From NCBI GenBank assembly GCA_001587675.1, contig LNGD01000045.1, positions 1-10,979 on the forward strand: DNA of 10,979 bases, read 5' to 3'. The notes under the pieces are model-generated. The model searched no databases. It was given only the letters and a program-made list of their open reading frames with translations, and had not been told where the DNA came from. Numbering within the stretch: the first letter of the stretch is position 1; each line of letters starts with the position of its first letter. This document shows, in pieces, positions 1-6,083 of this stretch. The stretch comes from Candidatus Methanofastidiosum methylothiophilum (lineage in GTDB: Archaea; Methanobacteriota_B; Thermococci; Methanofastidiosales; Methanofastidiosaceae). Made by a program: the position numbers and the translations under genes.

Positions 1-1
1 T

Positions 2-25
2 AAACAGACGTTTTGTCTGTTTTTT
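2..25 (+). terminator. Hairpin plus T-run terminator of an upstream gene
   Basis: AAACAGAC (2-9) and GTCTGTTT (15-22) form a perfect 8-bp stem with a 5-nt loop, and the T-run continues to 25 with more T-rich sequence after it. This looks like the transcription end of a plus-strand gene lying left of the window. The hairpin and T-run are seen directly; the function is inferred. Confidence 0.6.
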
Positions 26-94
26 ATTCTTTTTTGTTACTAATTTATTTATCAAATAGACATATCATTAAAATAGCTAAAAATAACATAATAC

Positions 95-140
95 TATGTA
101 AGGAACTGTTTGAGTGGTATAAACTTATCCCCTTTACATA
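95..140 (-). terminator. Possible hairpin terminator downstream of the YdjM-like gene
   Basis: TATGTAA (95-101) pairs with TTACATA (134-140), extended by two more pairs (one G-U), and an inner GTTT/AAAC (107-110 / 121-124) can stack inside. Read on the minus strand the hairpin begins 8 nt past the stop of the gene at 149-718 and is followed by T-rich sequence. It could be that gene's terminator or a small structured RNA. The symmetry is visible; the role is a guess. Confidence 0.35.
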
Positions 141-148
141 ACACCATC

Positions 149-718
149 TTATTTTTCCTGAAATAACTTTTCCGCAGGACAACCTAATTCACGCTGTTTA
201 CATCTACTGCAGGTTAATAAACCTCTGACCAATGCATTACCAGCCAGTGAAAGAATTACCAAGACAACCATTAAAAATAGAGTTATCCAGGAAAAATCGT
301 AGATTAATAGGACAGTTCCACCTATTATTGGGAAATGAACATGTTGTCTTTTACTGATGGGGAAATAAAGAGGAACTCCCCATGAGGTTAAACTATCTGC
401 AAGATTATGCGATAAAACAGCTGCCGCTGCCACCAGTGCAGAGTCCCATGTAAAAAAATTAGATATTAAAATATCAGGTTTTATAATTGAAAGTAAAAAA
501 ATTATTAGAAAAGTAATAATCGATGCAAGAATCGAATGAGTAAACTTATTTCTGTGCTTTCTAATCAATATATCTATATCTGGTATAATACCAAATATTC
601 CACCAAGGATAATAAGATCACCAATCGGCATTTCAGGTCTGACGCCTAAAGCAATCAAAATTAATAAAATTACTCCAGTAGATAACATTCCTAAGGCGAT
701 ATGCGTTCTTCTTTTCAT
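149..718 (-). CDS. YdjM/DUF457-like membrane-bound metal-dependent hydrolase
   Basis: A 189-residue multi-pass membrane protein resembling the YdjM/DUF457 family, annotated as membrane-bound metal-dependent hydrolases; the substrate of these proteins is not established. Visible family signs are an N-terminal THIALG (His6), a PDIDILIRKHRNKFTHS block with Asp47, Asp49, His55 and His61, and an LSHNLADSLTSWG block with His104 and Asp108, which together could bind a metal at the membrane face. Hydrophobic stretches lie near 9-25, 33-46, 62-80 and 132-160. The C-terminal tail carries three cysteines (170, 173, 180) in an otherwise charged segment, which I do not know as a family feature. The ATG at 718 has no ribosome site and lies about 25 nt from a TATA element, so the message is probably leaderless. 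Family call fairly secure, enzymatic role not. Confidence 0.75.
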   Translation of the reverse strand: MKRRTHIALGMLSTGVILLILIALGVRPEMPIGDLIILGGIFGIIPDIDILIRKHRNKFTHSILASIITFLIIFLLSIIKPDILISNFFTWDSALVAAAAVLSHNLADSLTSWGVPLYFPISKRQHVHFPIIGGTVLLIYDFSWITLFLMVVLVILSLAGNALVRGLLTCSRCKQRELGCPAEKLFQEK

Positions 719-738
719 TAAAAGAATCGTATTTTCTA

Positions 739-748
739 TTTATATAAA
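739..748. promoter_or_regulatory. Self-complementary TATA element between divergent genes
   Basis: TTTATATAAA is a perfect palindrome. Its centre is about 25 nt from the minus-strand ATG at 718, the spacing expected for a leaderless archaeal transcript, and about 50 nt from the plus-strand ATG at 793, which would give a leader of roughly 25 nt. One TATA box may therefore serve both genes. No strong BRE is visible on either side. Confidence 0.5.
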
Positions 749-792
749 AATTGTGCCAAATAATTTTTAAACTAATTATCAAGATATGGTTT

Positions 793-1281
793 ATGAAAAA
801 AATATTTTTAATTTTTTTTATCTTATTATTTTCTGCCTTTGTTGCTTCGGCAGAGCTTACTTCCTTAATTGTTCCATTAAATGATAGTGATATCCCAAAG
901 GGGATAAGGCCTTTAATCAAAGAAGGGTATAGAATCTACTTTCAAGGATTTGATGAGAATTTAATGGAGTTTATATGTAACGACGAAGCCTCTGCTTCAC
1001 TTTTGTTAAATGAGTTTATAAACTCAAAAGGAGGATATACAATACAAGATTACAGCAATTATTCATATAAGGGCATTAAAGGATTTAGATACGTATCTCC
1101 TTGGGGCAAAGGATACGCATTACAGAACAAAAATAAAGTCTATATTTTTAGTTCTCCATCCGGAAATGAATCAAATATACGCATCCTATTAGAAAATAAG
1201 TTTGGAAAAGAATTCCCGTATTATTACTTGGCATTTTTAGTTATACCAATAGGGATTGTCTTGTATAAACTCAGGAAATAA
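793..1281 (+). CDS. Exported, C-terminally membrane-anchored protein of unknown function
   Basis: I do not recognise the family. With the ATG at 793 the product has 162 residues and opens with a classic signal peptide: MKK, a hydrophobic core, then a likely cleavage after ASA at residue 20. The 120-residue middle part is mixed polar and aromatic with no evident enzyme motif. Residues 144-158 form a second hydrophobic segment ending in KLRK, a positively charged stop-transfer tail, so most of the protein should lie outside the cell, anchored at its C-terminus. An in-frame GTG at 751 would put 14 more residues before the signal peptide, which is unlikely. The gene ends convergently with the PLP protein gene, the two overlapping tail to tail by 11 nt. 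It may share the TATA box at 739-748 with the divergent membrane protein. Confidence 0.7.
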   Translation: MKKIFLIFFILLFSAFVASAELTSLIVPLNDSDIPKGIRPLIKEGYRIYFQGFDENLMEFICNDEASASLLLNEFINSKGGYTIQDYSNYSYKGIKGFRYVSPWGKGYALQNKNKVYIFSSPSGNESNIRILLENKFGKEFPYYYLAFLVIPIGIVLYKLRK

Positions 1282-2131
1282 TCTTTTCTATCTTTTCTGA
1301 TATTTCTTTAACTTCCTCTATCCCAGACCCATATAGTTTAATAGTTTCTATAACAAATCCATTTTCTTTAATTCTATCATACCTTGGGCACTTAGTAAAT
1401 AAGGATTTACCTTTTCTTGGTTTTATTTCTTTATTCAGCTGTTCAAGTATCTTACTGGGATTATTATGTCTAACGAATACAGAAAGGGATTTTGAATCTA
1501 AATATGGGATGTCCATCGAAGTATTTTTGAAAATGGTTGCCATCTTCCTTATTGATTTTATTTTTTTTTCTGCATTATCTATTTCGTTAGAGAGTTTTAA
1601 GAAATATTCTTTAGGAAGTTTTGAATAGCAAAGAAGTTTTTCTGATTCTTCAAGATTAATGTCTGTGCTTATTCCAACAAATCCTCCATACCCACATTCA
1701 AGTATCTTAGGACTTCCAGTTGAGCAATAAATTACATCCGCCCAGCCGAAGTCTTTATCCGGGAATACACCAGATATATCTTCGATTGATATGATTCTTT
1801 TATCCATTAAATCTTTACAGATATCTTTACAGGGATTAGACTGTATGTGGCCAGAAATGGAAGTAAACAAGAAAACATCAAAATCCTTCTTGAATTTTGG
1901 GATTATTACTCCATTTTTAGTAGTTTGTTCAATACTTTTTTTCTTCAATAGTTTCGGTATCTCTATAAATCCTTTGAATCCTCCTTGATCGGGGATGCCA
2001 ATATTACTAATGTTTGAATCAAAAAGAATTGAAAAAAGACCAAATGTTGCAGAATTGACAAAATATATTTTGTAATCTTTATTAAGATGATTGAACATCT
2101 TTTTTCTTAGAATCTGAATAGTCCCTTCCAT
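1271..2131 (-). CDS. Small DegT-like fold-type I PLP-dependent protein
   Basis: A 286-residue protein whose middle follows the DegT/DnrJ/EryC1/StrS aminotransferase pattern: a VNSAT cofactor-loop-like segment (25-29), a strand-loop SISGHIQSNP (91-100), then IEDISG with Asp118 placed to hold the pyridine nitrogen, and CSTGSPKILECGYGG (136-150) with Lys142 as the expected Schiff-base lysine. Typical sugar aminotransferases of this family have 360-400 residues, so this one is short, mostly in the N-terminal region before VNSAT. Substrate unknown. It is the last gene of a minus-strand run: its ATG lies inside the preceding gene (50-nt overlap), preceded by GGTGG at about 7 nt, which supports this start; ATG 2098 is an alternative with a weaker site. 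PLP binding is well supported, aminotransferase activity is inferred. Confidence 0.65.
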   Translation of the reverse strand: MEGTIQILRKKMFNHLNKDYKIYFVNSATFGLFSILFDSNISNIGIPDQGGFKGFIEIPKLLKKKSIEQTTKNGVIIPKFKKDFDVFLFTSISGHIQSNPCKDICKDLMDKRIISIEDISGVFPDKDFGWADVIYCSTGSPKILECGYGGFVGISTDINLEESEKLLCYSKLPKEYFLKLSNEIDNAEKKIKSIRKMATIFKNTSMDIPYLDSKSLSVFVRHNNPSKILEQLNKEIKPRKGKSLFTKCPRYDRIKENGFVIETIKLYGSGIEEVKEISEKIEKIIS

Positions 2132-4136
2132 ACTTTTTCCACCAAGTTTTAACGGTAAAATTATCCGGTCTCAAGAATTCATTATTTTCAATAGAAATAT
2201 CTGAGATTACATCGATCCTTAATGCTTTTATACACTTTTCGGCTGTGTCATAACCAATAAGGTACCTTTTATCTGCTACGACAACTCCCAAAGGATTGAC
2301 TCTTGAAGTCCTAGAAACCCTGTCATCTAGATCAAAATAAGATAATAACACTGATTTTCTTCTTTTTGAAGCATCTATTAAATCTCTTGTAATATTAGGC
2401 CTTAAATCCATACTTCTCTCAAACCCTTCTTCTCTAAAGAAGAATTCTGTGTCCTCTTTCTTAAGTCCAGTAAGGTATCCCTCTTTGATAGATTTAATTT
2501 CTGATTTCAAATCTATATTTTCTGAGGACCTTTCTAGGAAAGATTCCTTCTTTTCATCATAACCTTCAATATGAATTTGTATGAAAATTCCATTTTTCTC
2601 TAATATCTCCCTTACTTTTGGAATGTTCTCTTCTAGTATCATGATTAAGTTTGGTTCGACTGTTCGTTCTACAAAATTCTCTATCCTCTTATTTATTTCT
2701 AAAAAGAGAGGCACATCATTAACTACCAAGAAAATACCTTTGAATGCCTGAACTTTACCATATTTGGACGCCCAATCTCTTAATTGATAAATGACATTTT
2801 GAGGTATATCGTTAGAAGAGTATTTTTTTAGGAATTGTATGATTCTATCAAGAGAAAATCCCGATTCAATTCCTTTCATTATTGTTTCTGAAGTTATTTT
2901 GTACAAGCTTACAACATCAGCCTTTTCTATGTCTGCAAATCTATTAAGGTCAAATAATGCAATTTTGTCAATTTCTTCGGATAAAACAGATATTTCAAAG
3001 TTTGGGGTCATAAATAAAATCTTTTTCTGCTCTGGTCTTTTGCTTTTATCAAGGTATATTGTTGGTTCTTTAGCACCCTTTCTTTCTGAAGTTAAAAGTT
3101 CCTTACCAAATTCTGTGAGTGAAAAAGAAATCATTTTTCCATCTTTAAATCCACCGTCAACTATCCCAAGCCACAAGAGGTAATCAGATATAACTTTTTC
3201 AAAGAATTTTTCATCGAAATATATCCAACGATTTTCATCTTTTTCATCAAATAGTGTATTCTGAAGTTTTTTTATAAATGATTTAATGAAAATACTTTTT
3301 CCAACTTCAGAATTTTTTATTGCATCAAGAGTTATTCTTATGTTAAGTTCATTAACTCTACTAATGAAAATTTCTTTTCGTTTAAATCCTTCAATGCTTT
3401 CAAGGCCGAAAAATATATACTTAAAGAACAATCTAATTAAATCTTCGTCGCTTATGGGAAGTATCTCATTTATTTTATCAGTAAGTATATATTGATCTCC
3501 AGATATTTTAATTAATCCAAAATCAAGAGCCAAACTTTCAATAAATTGAAATCTTGACTCATTCTTTATGTGGAGTTTTTCAATTAATCTTTCTTCGTCC
3601 TTTTTAGAAATTTCCTTTTTTGCAGTTAATCTCAGTTCTTCCTTTGCAACGAAAGATAGAAATATAATTAAGTCAGAAAGTAACAAATTTTTGTCTTTCC
3701 TTACCACGATATTTTCAAATTCAGTTTCCTCTGGTACCTTCTTAAAAATATCAATTAATTTATCTTTTAATAAAGGATTGACAACATAAGTCTTTATTAT
3801 TCCCTCAATTCCCTCTAAAACTAAGAGAGATATTTCAAGAGTCTTTATTACTTCTTCAAAAGTCCAGAAACTATATTTCTCTATAAAGATATTTTGAGCA
3901 TCTTGCTGCTTTTTAGTTCCACCAGCCATAAGCAAAATACCCAAAAATTCTTTTTCCTTCAAAGATAAAGTATTAAAAACAGCTTCAATATTAGTCTCAT
4001 TTCCCATTTTTTCCTTTAGAGAACTAATAATTTGCTCTTTAGGAGTCGTTATGTCAACTCCCCATACCTTAAGAGTGGTCTCAAGTTGTTTCCCAGATAA
4101 TTCACTAATCCTATTCCAAATGTCCAACAACTTCAC
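2082..4136 (-). CDS. Helicase-associated (XPB/Ssl2-like) region fused to a WYL-like domain
   Basis: A 684-residue soluble protein. Residues 1-360 are helical with winged-helix-like stretches, including LRLTAKKEISKKDEERL (168-184), which resembles the helicase-associated region of bacterial XPB/Ssl2-like proteins. Residues 371-480 (ILFMTPNFEISV, YKITSETIMKGIESGFS, ILQFL-type helix, IPQNVIYQLRDWASKYG) fit the helicase C-terminal domain 3 pattern. No Walker A or DEAD-type box is seen, so there is no motor. Residues about 590-655 (RVNPLGVVVADKRYLIGYD, then LRIDVISDI) resemble a WYL domain, a ligand- or nucleic-acid-sensing regulatory fold; the name motif is Arg-Tyr-Leu at 624-626. It starts with GTG at 4136, overlapping the ramA stop as GTGA with no clear ribosome site, so translation is probably coupled. 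A regulatory or nucleic-acid role is inferred. Confidence 0.6.
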   Translation of the reverse strand: MKLLDIWNRISELSGKQLETTLKVWGVDITTPKEQIISSLKEKMGNETNIEAVFNTLSLKEKEFLGILLMAGGTKKQQDAQNIFIEKYSFWTFEEVIKTLEISLLVLEGIEGIIKTYVVNPLLKDKLIDIFKKVPEETEFENIVVRKDKNLLLSDLIIFLSFVAKEELRLTAKKEISKKDEERLIEKLHIKNESRFQFIESLALDFGLIKISGDQYILTDKINEILPISDEDLIRLFFKYIFFGLESIEGFKRKEIFISRVNELNIRITLDAIKNSEVGKSIFIKSFIKKLQNTLFDEKDENRWIYFDEKFFEKVISDYLLWLGIVDGGFKDGKMISFSLTEFGKELLTSERKGAKEPTIYLDKSKRPEQKKILFMTPNFEISVLSEEIDKIALFDLNRFADIEKADVVSLYKITSETIMKGIESGFSLDRIIQFLKKYSSNDIPQNVIYQLRDWASKYGKVQAFKGIFLVVNDVPLFLEINKRIENFVERTVEPNLIMILEENIPKVREILEKNGIFIQIHIEGYDEKKESFLERSSENIDLKSEIKSIKEGYLTGLKKEDTEFFFREEGFERSMDLRPNITRDLIDASKRRKSVLLSYFDLDDRVSRTSRVNPLGVVVADKRYLIGYDTAEKCIKALRIDVISDISIENNEFLRPDNFTVKTWWKKYGRDYSDSKKKDVQSS

Positions 4137-5761
4137 CTATCAAGTGATTCTGTAAGTTTTTCAAATTTAAATACTTTATAGGGGCATGAAGATTGGCATT
4201 TAAGGCATGCTTCTCCATTGCATCTCTCGGAAAGTATTCTTATTTTGAAATCCCCATTGCCTAAGTCTTCTACCTTTAAAGCTCTTTCGGGGCATACTCT
4301 TTCACATTTACCACAACCTTGACAGTGCTCAAATTCGGCGAATAATTCCACCCCAATATGATCTATTACTTTTAATTCTTCACCTATATCAGGTATGTCT
4401 CTTTTAACCATTTTGTTAACTTCTAGTTCTCCTTTAACTTTAGGCAAAGGTTGAATATTTTTGAGTGCTAGCATTTCATTATATTTTTCTAAAGACATTC
4501 CCTGTTCCCAAAATGCAAGCTCTTGAACATACACATCAGTAAATATCTTTGAAGTTGCAAACATGATATGTTTACTTCTTATTTTATCAGCAAGTTTTTG
4601 AAGTTCCTCTAATGTGTAATTTCCAACTAAGACATCATAAGCAAGTAATAATGAAGTATTCCCTACTTGATAAACTTTCTCAATTGTTGGAGGTATAAGG
4701 CCGATTTTTCGAGATTTCATTGCGTCGACATAAGTTCCAGATGCTCCGCACATGTACATGGTTTTGACTTCTTCGAGTTTAATCCCTGCTTCTTCTGCAA
4801 GAGTAAGATGGCCAGCCCTTATTGCCCCAATTGCCTTCCCAGCTTCTTTAAGATCTTCTTCAGTGAAATAAATATTTTCATCCAATCTTAACCTTCTAGT
4901 TTTGGTGTAGATATATGGAAGTTCTATGACTCCAGTTTCAAGACCAGCATAAATTACAGAAATAACTCCAGTTCCAGTAATGCCAATAGGCTTTACATTA
5001 GATAATTTCTTTCCCCTAAATTCTTCTTTCCATAAATCTAAAACTCTAACTCTTTGAGCCATCATGTTATCATCAAGCACTAGAGTATTCCATCCAAAGT
5101 CAAGAACGACGTCTGAAATAGCACCAGGTGATGCAAGCATTCCAGAGGATATTTCTTGACCTTCAAGGGCAGGTCCAGAAGCTGCTGAACCGGTAAAAAT
5201 CTTGTCACCTACTTTTAATGCCATCTCAGCATTTGTTCCATAATCCGTTACTAAAGATATTTCTTTATTGTCAAGAAATTTACTCTTTAACATCATTGCA
5301 AGAGCATCAGCACCGATTTCATGTTTAATTGCAGGAGGGATAAATATATCTGCATCCATTCCTTTGAGACCTATTTCCTGTGAAGGGACAACTTTAGCAT
5401 TTCTTGGTTGAAGCTTTATATTTTCGGCTTCTAGAAACTTTGGATCTGCATATGCCAAATCTTTGATGCTAATTCCCTCAAAAAGAGAAAGTTGTATAGG
5501 ATTCCCACAAATTGCTATTTTTTCTATTTTAGTAATATCAATATTCATTTGGGATAGAATTCTTGTAAATGCGTCAATCATTAATTTATGAGCAATTTCC
5601 TCGCTGACTTTAATTGCAAAATTAAGATGGTCCATGACATTGGCACCTGGTAAAGGGTGCCTTAAAGTGATGGCCGTTCGTAAAACTTTTTTAGTTTCAA
5701 GATCGACTAGTTGGACTCTAAATCCACTTGTACCTATATCAAATGCAATTCCCATTGACAT
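4133..5761 (-). CDS. ramA: Corrinoid protein reductive activase, RamA type
   Basis: 542 residues, very near the length of methanosarcinal RamA. RamA uses ATP to reduce the inactive Co(II) corrinoid of methyltransferase partners to Co(I), allowing methyl transfer toward coenzyme M. Visible here: an ASKHA-type ATPase body starting GIAFDIGTSGFRVQLVDL, a TDYGTNAEMAL phosphate-loop region and a GITGTGVISVIYAG segment, then two C-terminal [4Fe-4S] sites: Cys480/483/486/490 (CX2CX2CX3C) and Cys514/519/522/526 (CX4CX2CX3C). The two-cluster C-terminus separates RamA from bacterial RACo, which has an N-terminal [2Fe-2S]. ATG 5761 is preceded by GAGGT at 6 nt. No methyltransferase or corrinoid protein is encoded in this window, so the substrate (methylamine, methanol or methylated thiol systems) cannot be read here. 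The gene leads an overlapping run with the WYL-like and PLP genes. Confidence 0.88.
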   Translation of the reverse strand: MSMGIAFDIGTSGFRVQLVDLETKKVLRTAITLRHPLPGANVMDHLNFAIKVSEEIAHKLMIDAFTRILSQMNIDITKIEKIAICGNPIQLSLFEGISIKDLAYADPKFLEAENIKLQPRNAKVVPSQEIGLKGMDADIFIPPAIKHEIGADALAMMLKSKFLDNKEISLVTDYGTNAEMALKVGDKIFTGSAASGPALEGQEISSGMLASPGAISDVVLDFGWNTLVLDDNMMAQRVRVLDLWKEEFRGKKLSNVKPIGITGTGVISVIYAGLETGVIELPYIYTKTRRLRLDENIYFTEEDLKEAGKAIGAIRAGHLTLAEEAGIKLEEVKTMYMCGASGTYVDAMKSRKIGLIPPTIEKVYQVGNTSLLLAYDVLVGNYTLEELQKLADKIRSKHIMFATSKIFTDVYVQELAFWEQGMSLEKYNEMLALKNIQPLPKVKGELEVNKMVKRDIPDIGEELKVIDHIGVELFAEFEHCQGCGKCERVCPERALKVEDLGNGDFKIRILSERCNGEACLKCQSSCPYKVFKFEKLTESLDR

Positions 5762-5767
5762 TATATA

Positions 5768-5772
5768 ACCTC
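5768..5772 (-). promoter_or_regulatory. Ribosome binding site of ramA
   Basis: Minus-strand GAGGT followed by a 6-nt spacer and ATG 5761. The spacing favours the first ATG over the ATG two codons later. The PLP enzyme gene at 9207-10439 uses the same GAGGT with the same spacing. Confidence 0.6.
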
Positions 5773-5810
5773 AAATTATTATAGTTCAAATCTCATGAGT
5801 AAAATATCTC

Positions 5811-5826
5811 CTTTTTAATCTTTCGG
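5811..5826 (-). promoter_or_regulatory. Probable BRE/TATA promoter of ramA
   Basis: On the minus strand CCGAAA (BRE-like) is followed by GATTAAAAAG (TATA-like). A start about 25 nt downstream would fall near 5790 and give a leader of roughly 30 nt carrying the GAGGT ribosome site. The CCGAAA element is also found in the divergent promoter at 5994-6010. Confidence 0.45.
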
Positions 5827-5926
5827 AAAAATACTACATTGTTCCTTAGTAAATATAATTATTTTAAAAATAAGATAGATTTTATAATGAACAATTTTCA
5901 AAAAATAATATTAATCATTTTCTTTT

Positions 5927-5955
5927 AAATTAAATAATTGTTAATTGTTTAATTT
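5927..5955. repeat. 29-bp near-perfect palindrome in the ramA/flavoprotein gap
   Basis: AAATTAAA (5927-5934) is mirrored by TTTAATTT (5948-5955), and the inner part contains AATT-GTT-AATT. Around the centre at 5941, 12 of 14 pairs are Watson-Crick and the other two are G-T. It also contains a tandem TAATTGT (5935-5941, 5942-5948). It may be an operator or a cruciform/hairpin; A/T-only composition makes chance more likely. Confidence 0.5.
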
Positions 5956-5993
5956 TATTTCTAATAAATTATTAAGGTATCTAACATTTAATA

Positions 5994-6010
5994 CCGAAAA
6001 ATATATAAAT
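5994..6010 (+). promoter_or_regulatory. BRE/TATA promoter of the flavoprotein/HdrD-like operon
   Basis: CCGAAAA (5994-6000) directly followed by ATATATAAAT (6001-6010) is a good archaeal BRE/TATA pair. The expected start lies near 6030, giving a leader of about 50 nt before the TTG start at 6084. Confidence 0.7.
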
Positions 6011-6031
6011 GGTCTTTTAGATTGACAATCG

Positions 6032-6061
6032 GATAAGGTAAGTTAATTTTTAAACCTTATC
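6032..6061 (+). promoter_or_regulatory. 8-bp inverted repeat just after the expected start site: operator or leader hairpin
   Basis: GATAAGGT (6032-6039) and ACCTTATC (6054-6061) are perfect reverse complements with a 14-nt spacer. Half-site centres are 22 bp apart, about two helical turns, as expected for a dimeric repressor. As RNA it would form a hairpin 10 nt before the ribosome site. Either could control the downstream genes; the repeat itself is certain, its role inferred. Confidence 0.55.
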
Positions 6062-6070
6062 TAATAATCC

Positions 6071-6078
6071 AGGAGGAG
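6071..6078 (+). promoter_or_regulatory. Strong ribosome binding site that fixes a TTG start
   Basis: AGGAGGAG with 5 nt to TTG 6084. It is the strongest Shine-Dalgarno match in the window and supports the non-ATG start of the flavoprotein gene. Confidence 0.75.
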
Positions 6079-6083
6079 TCTTT

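Larger units (their letters stand above)
5762..6083. other. 322-nt divergent regulatory region between ramA and the flavoprotein gene
   Basis: No coding potential is apparent. It holds the ramA ribosome site and promoter (left), an A/T-only stretch with a long near-palindrome (about 5927-5955), the promoter of the flavoprotein/HdrD-like pair (5994-6010), an inverted repeat (6032-6061) and a strong ribosome site (6071-6078). Much of 5840-5990 is very AT-rich and otherwise unremarkable. I see no tRNA or recognisable riboswitch. Confidence 0.6.

Noticed and set aside
751..792. GTG 751 as start of the exported protein gene
   Set aside because: It would put 14 residues before an otherwise classical signal peptide and leave too little room after the TATA box at 739-748.
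2839..3789. Plus-strand open frames inside the helicase-associated/WYL gene
   Set aside because: Low-complexity shadow frames antisense to a long, well-supported protein, with no ribosome sites or family resemblance.
4133..5761. Bacterial-type RACo (DUF4445) instead of RamA
   Set aside because: There is no N-terminal [2Fe-2S] ferredoxin domain, and two C-terminal [4Fe-4S] motifs plus the 542-residue length match RamA.
5840..5990. AT-rich stretch as a replication origin
   Set aside because: No repeated origin-box-like motif and no cdc6/orc1 gene nearby; AT richness alone is common in this sequence.
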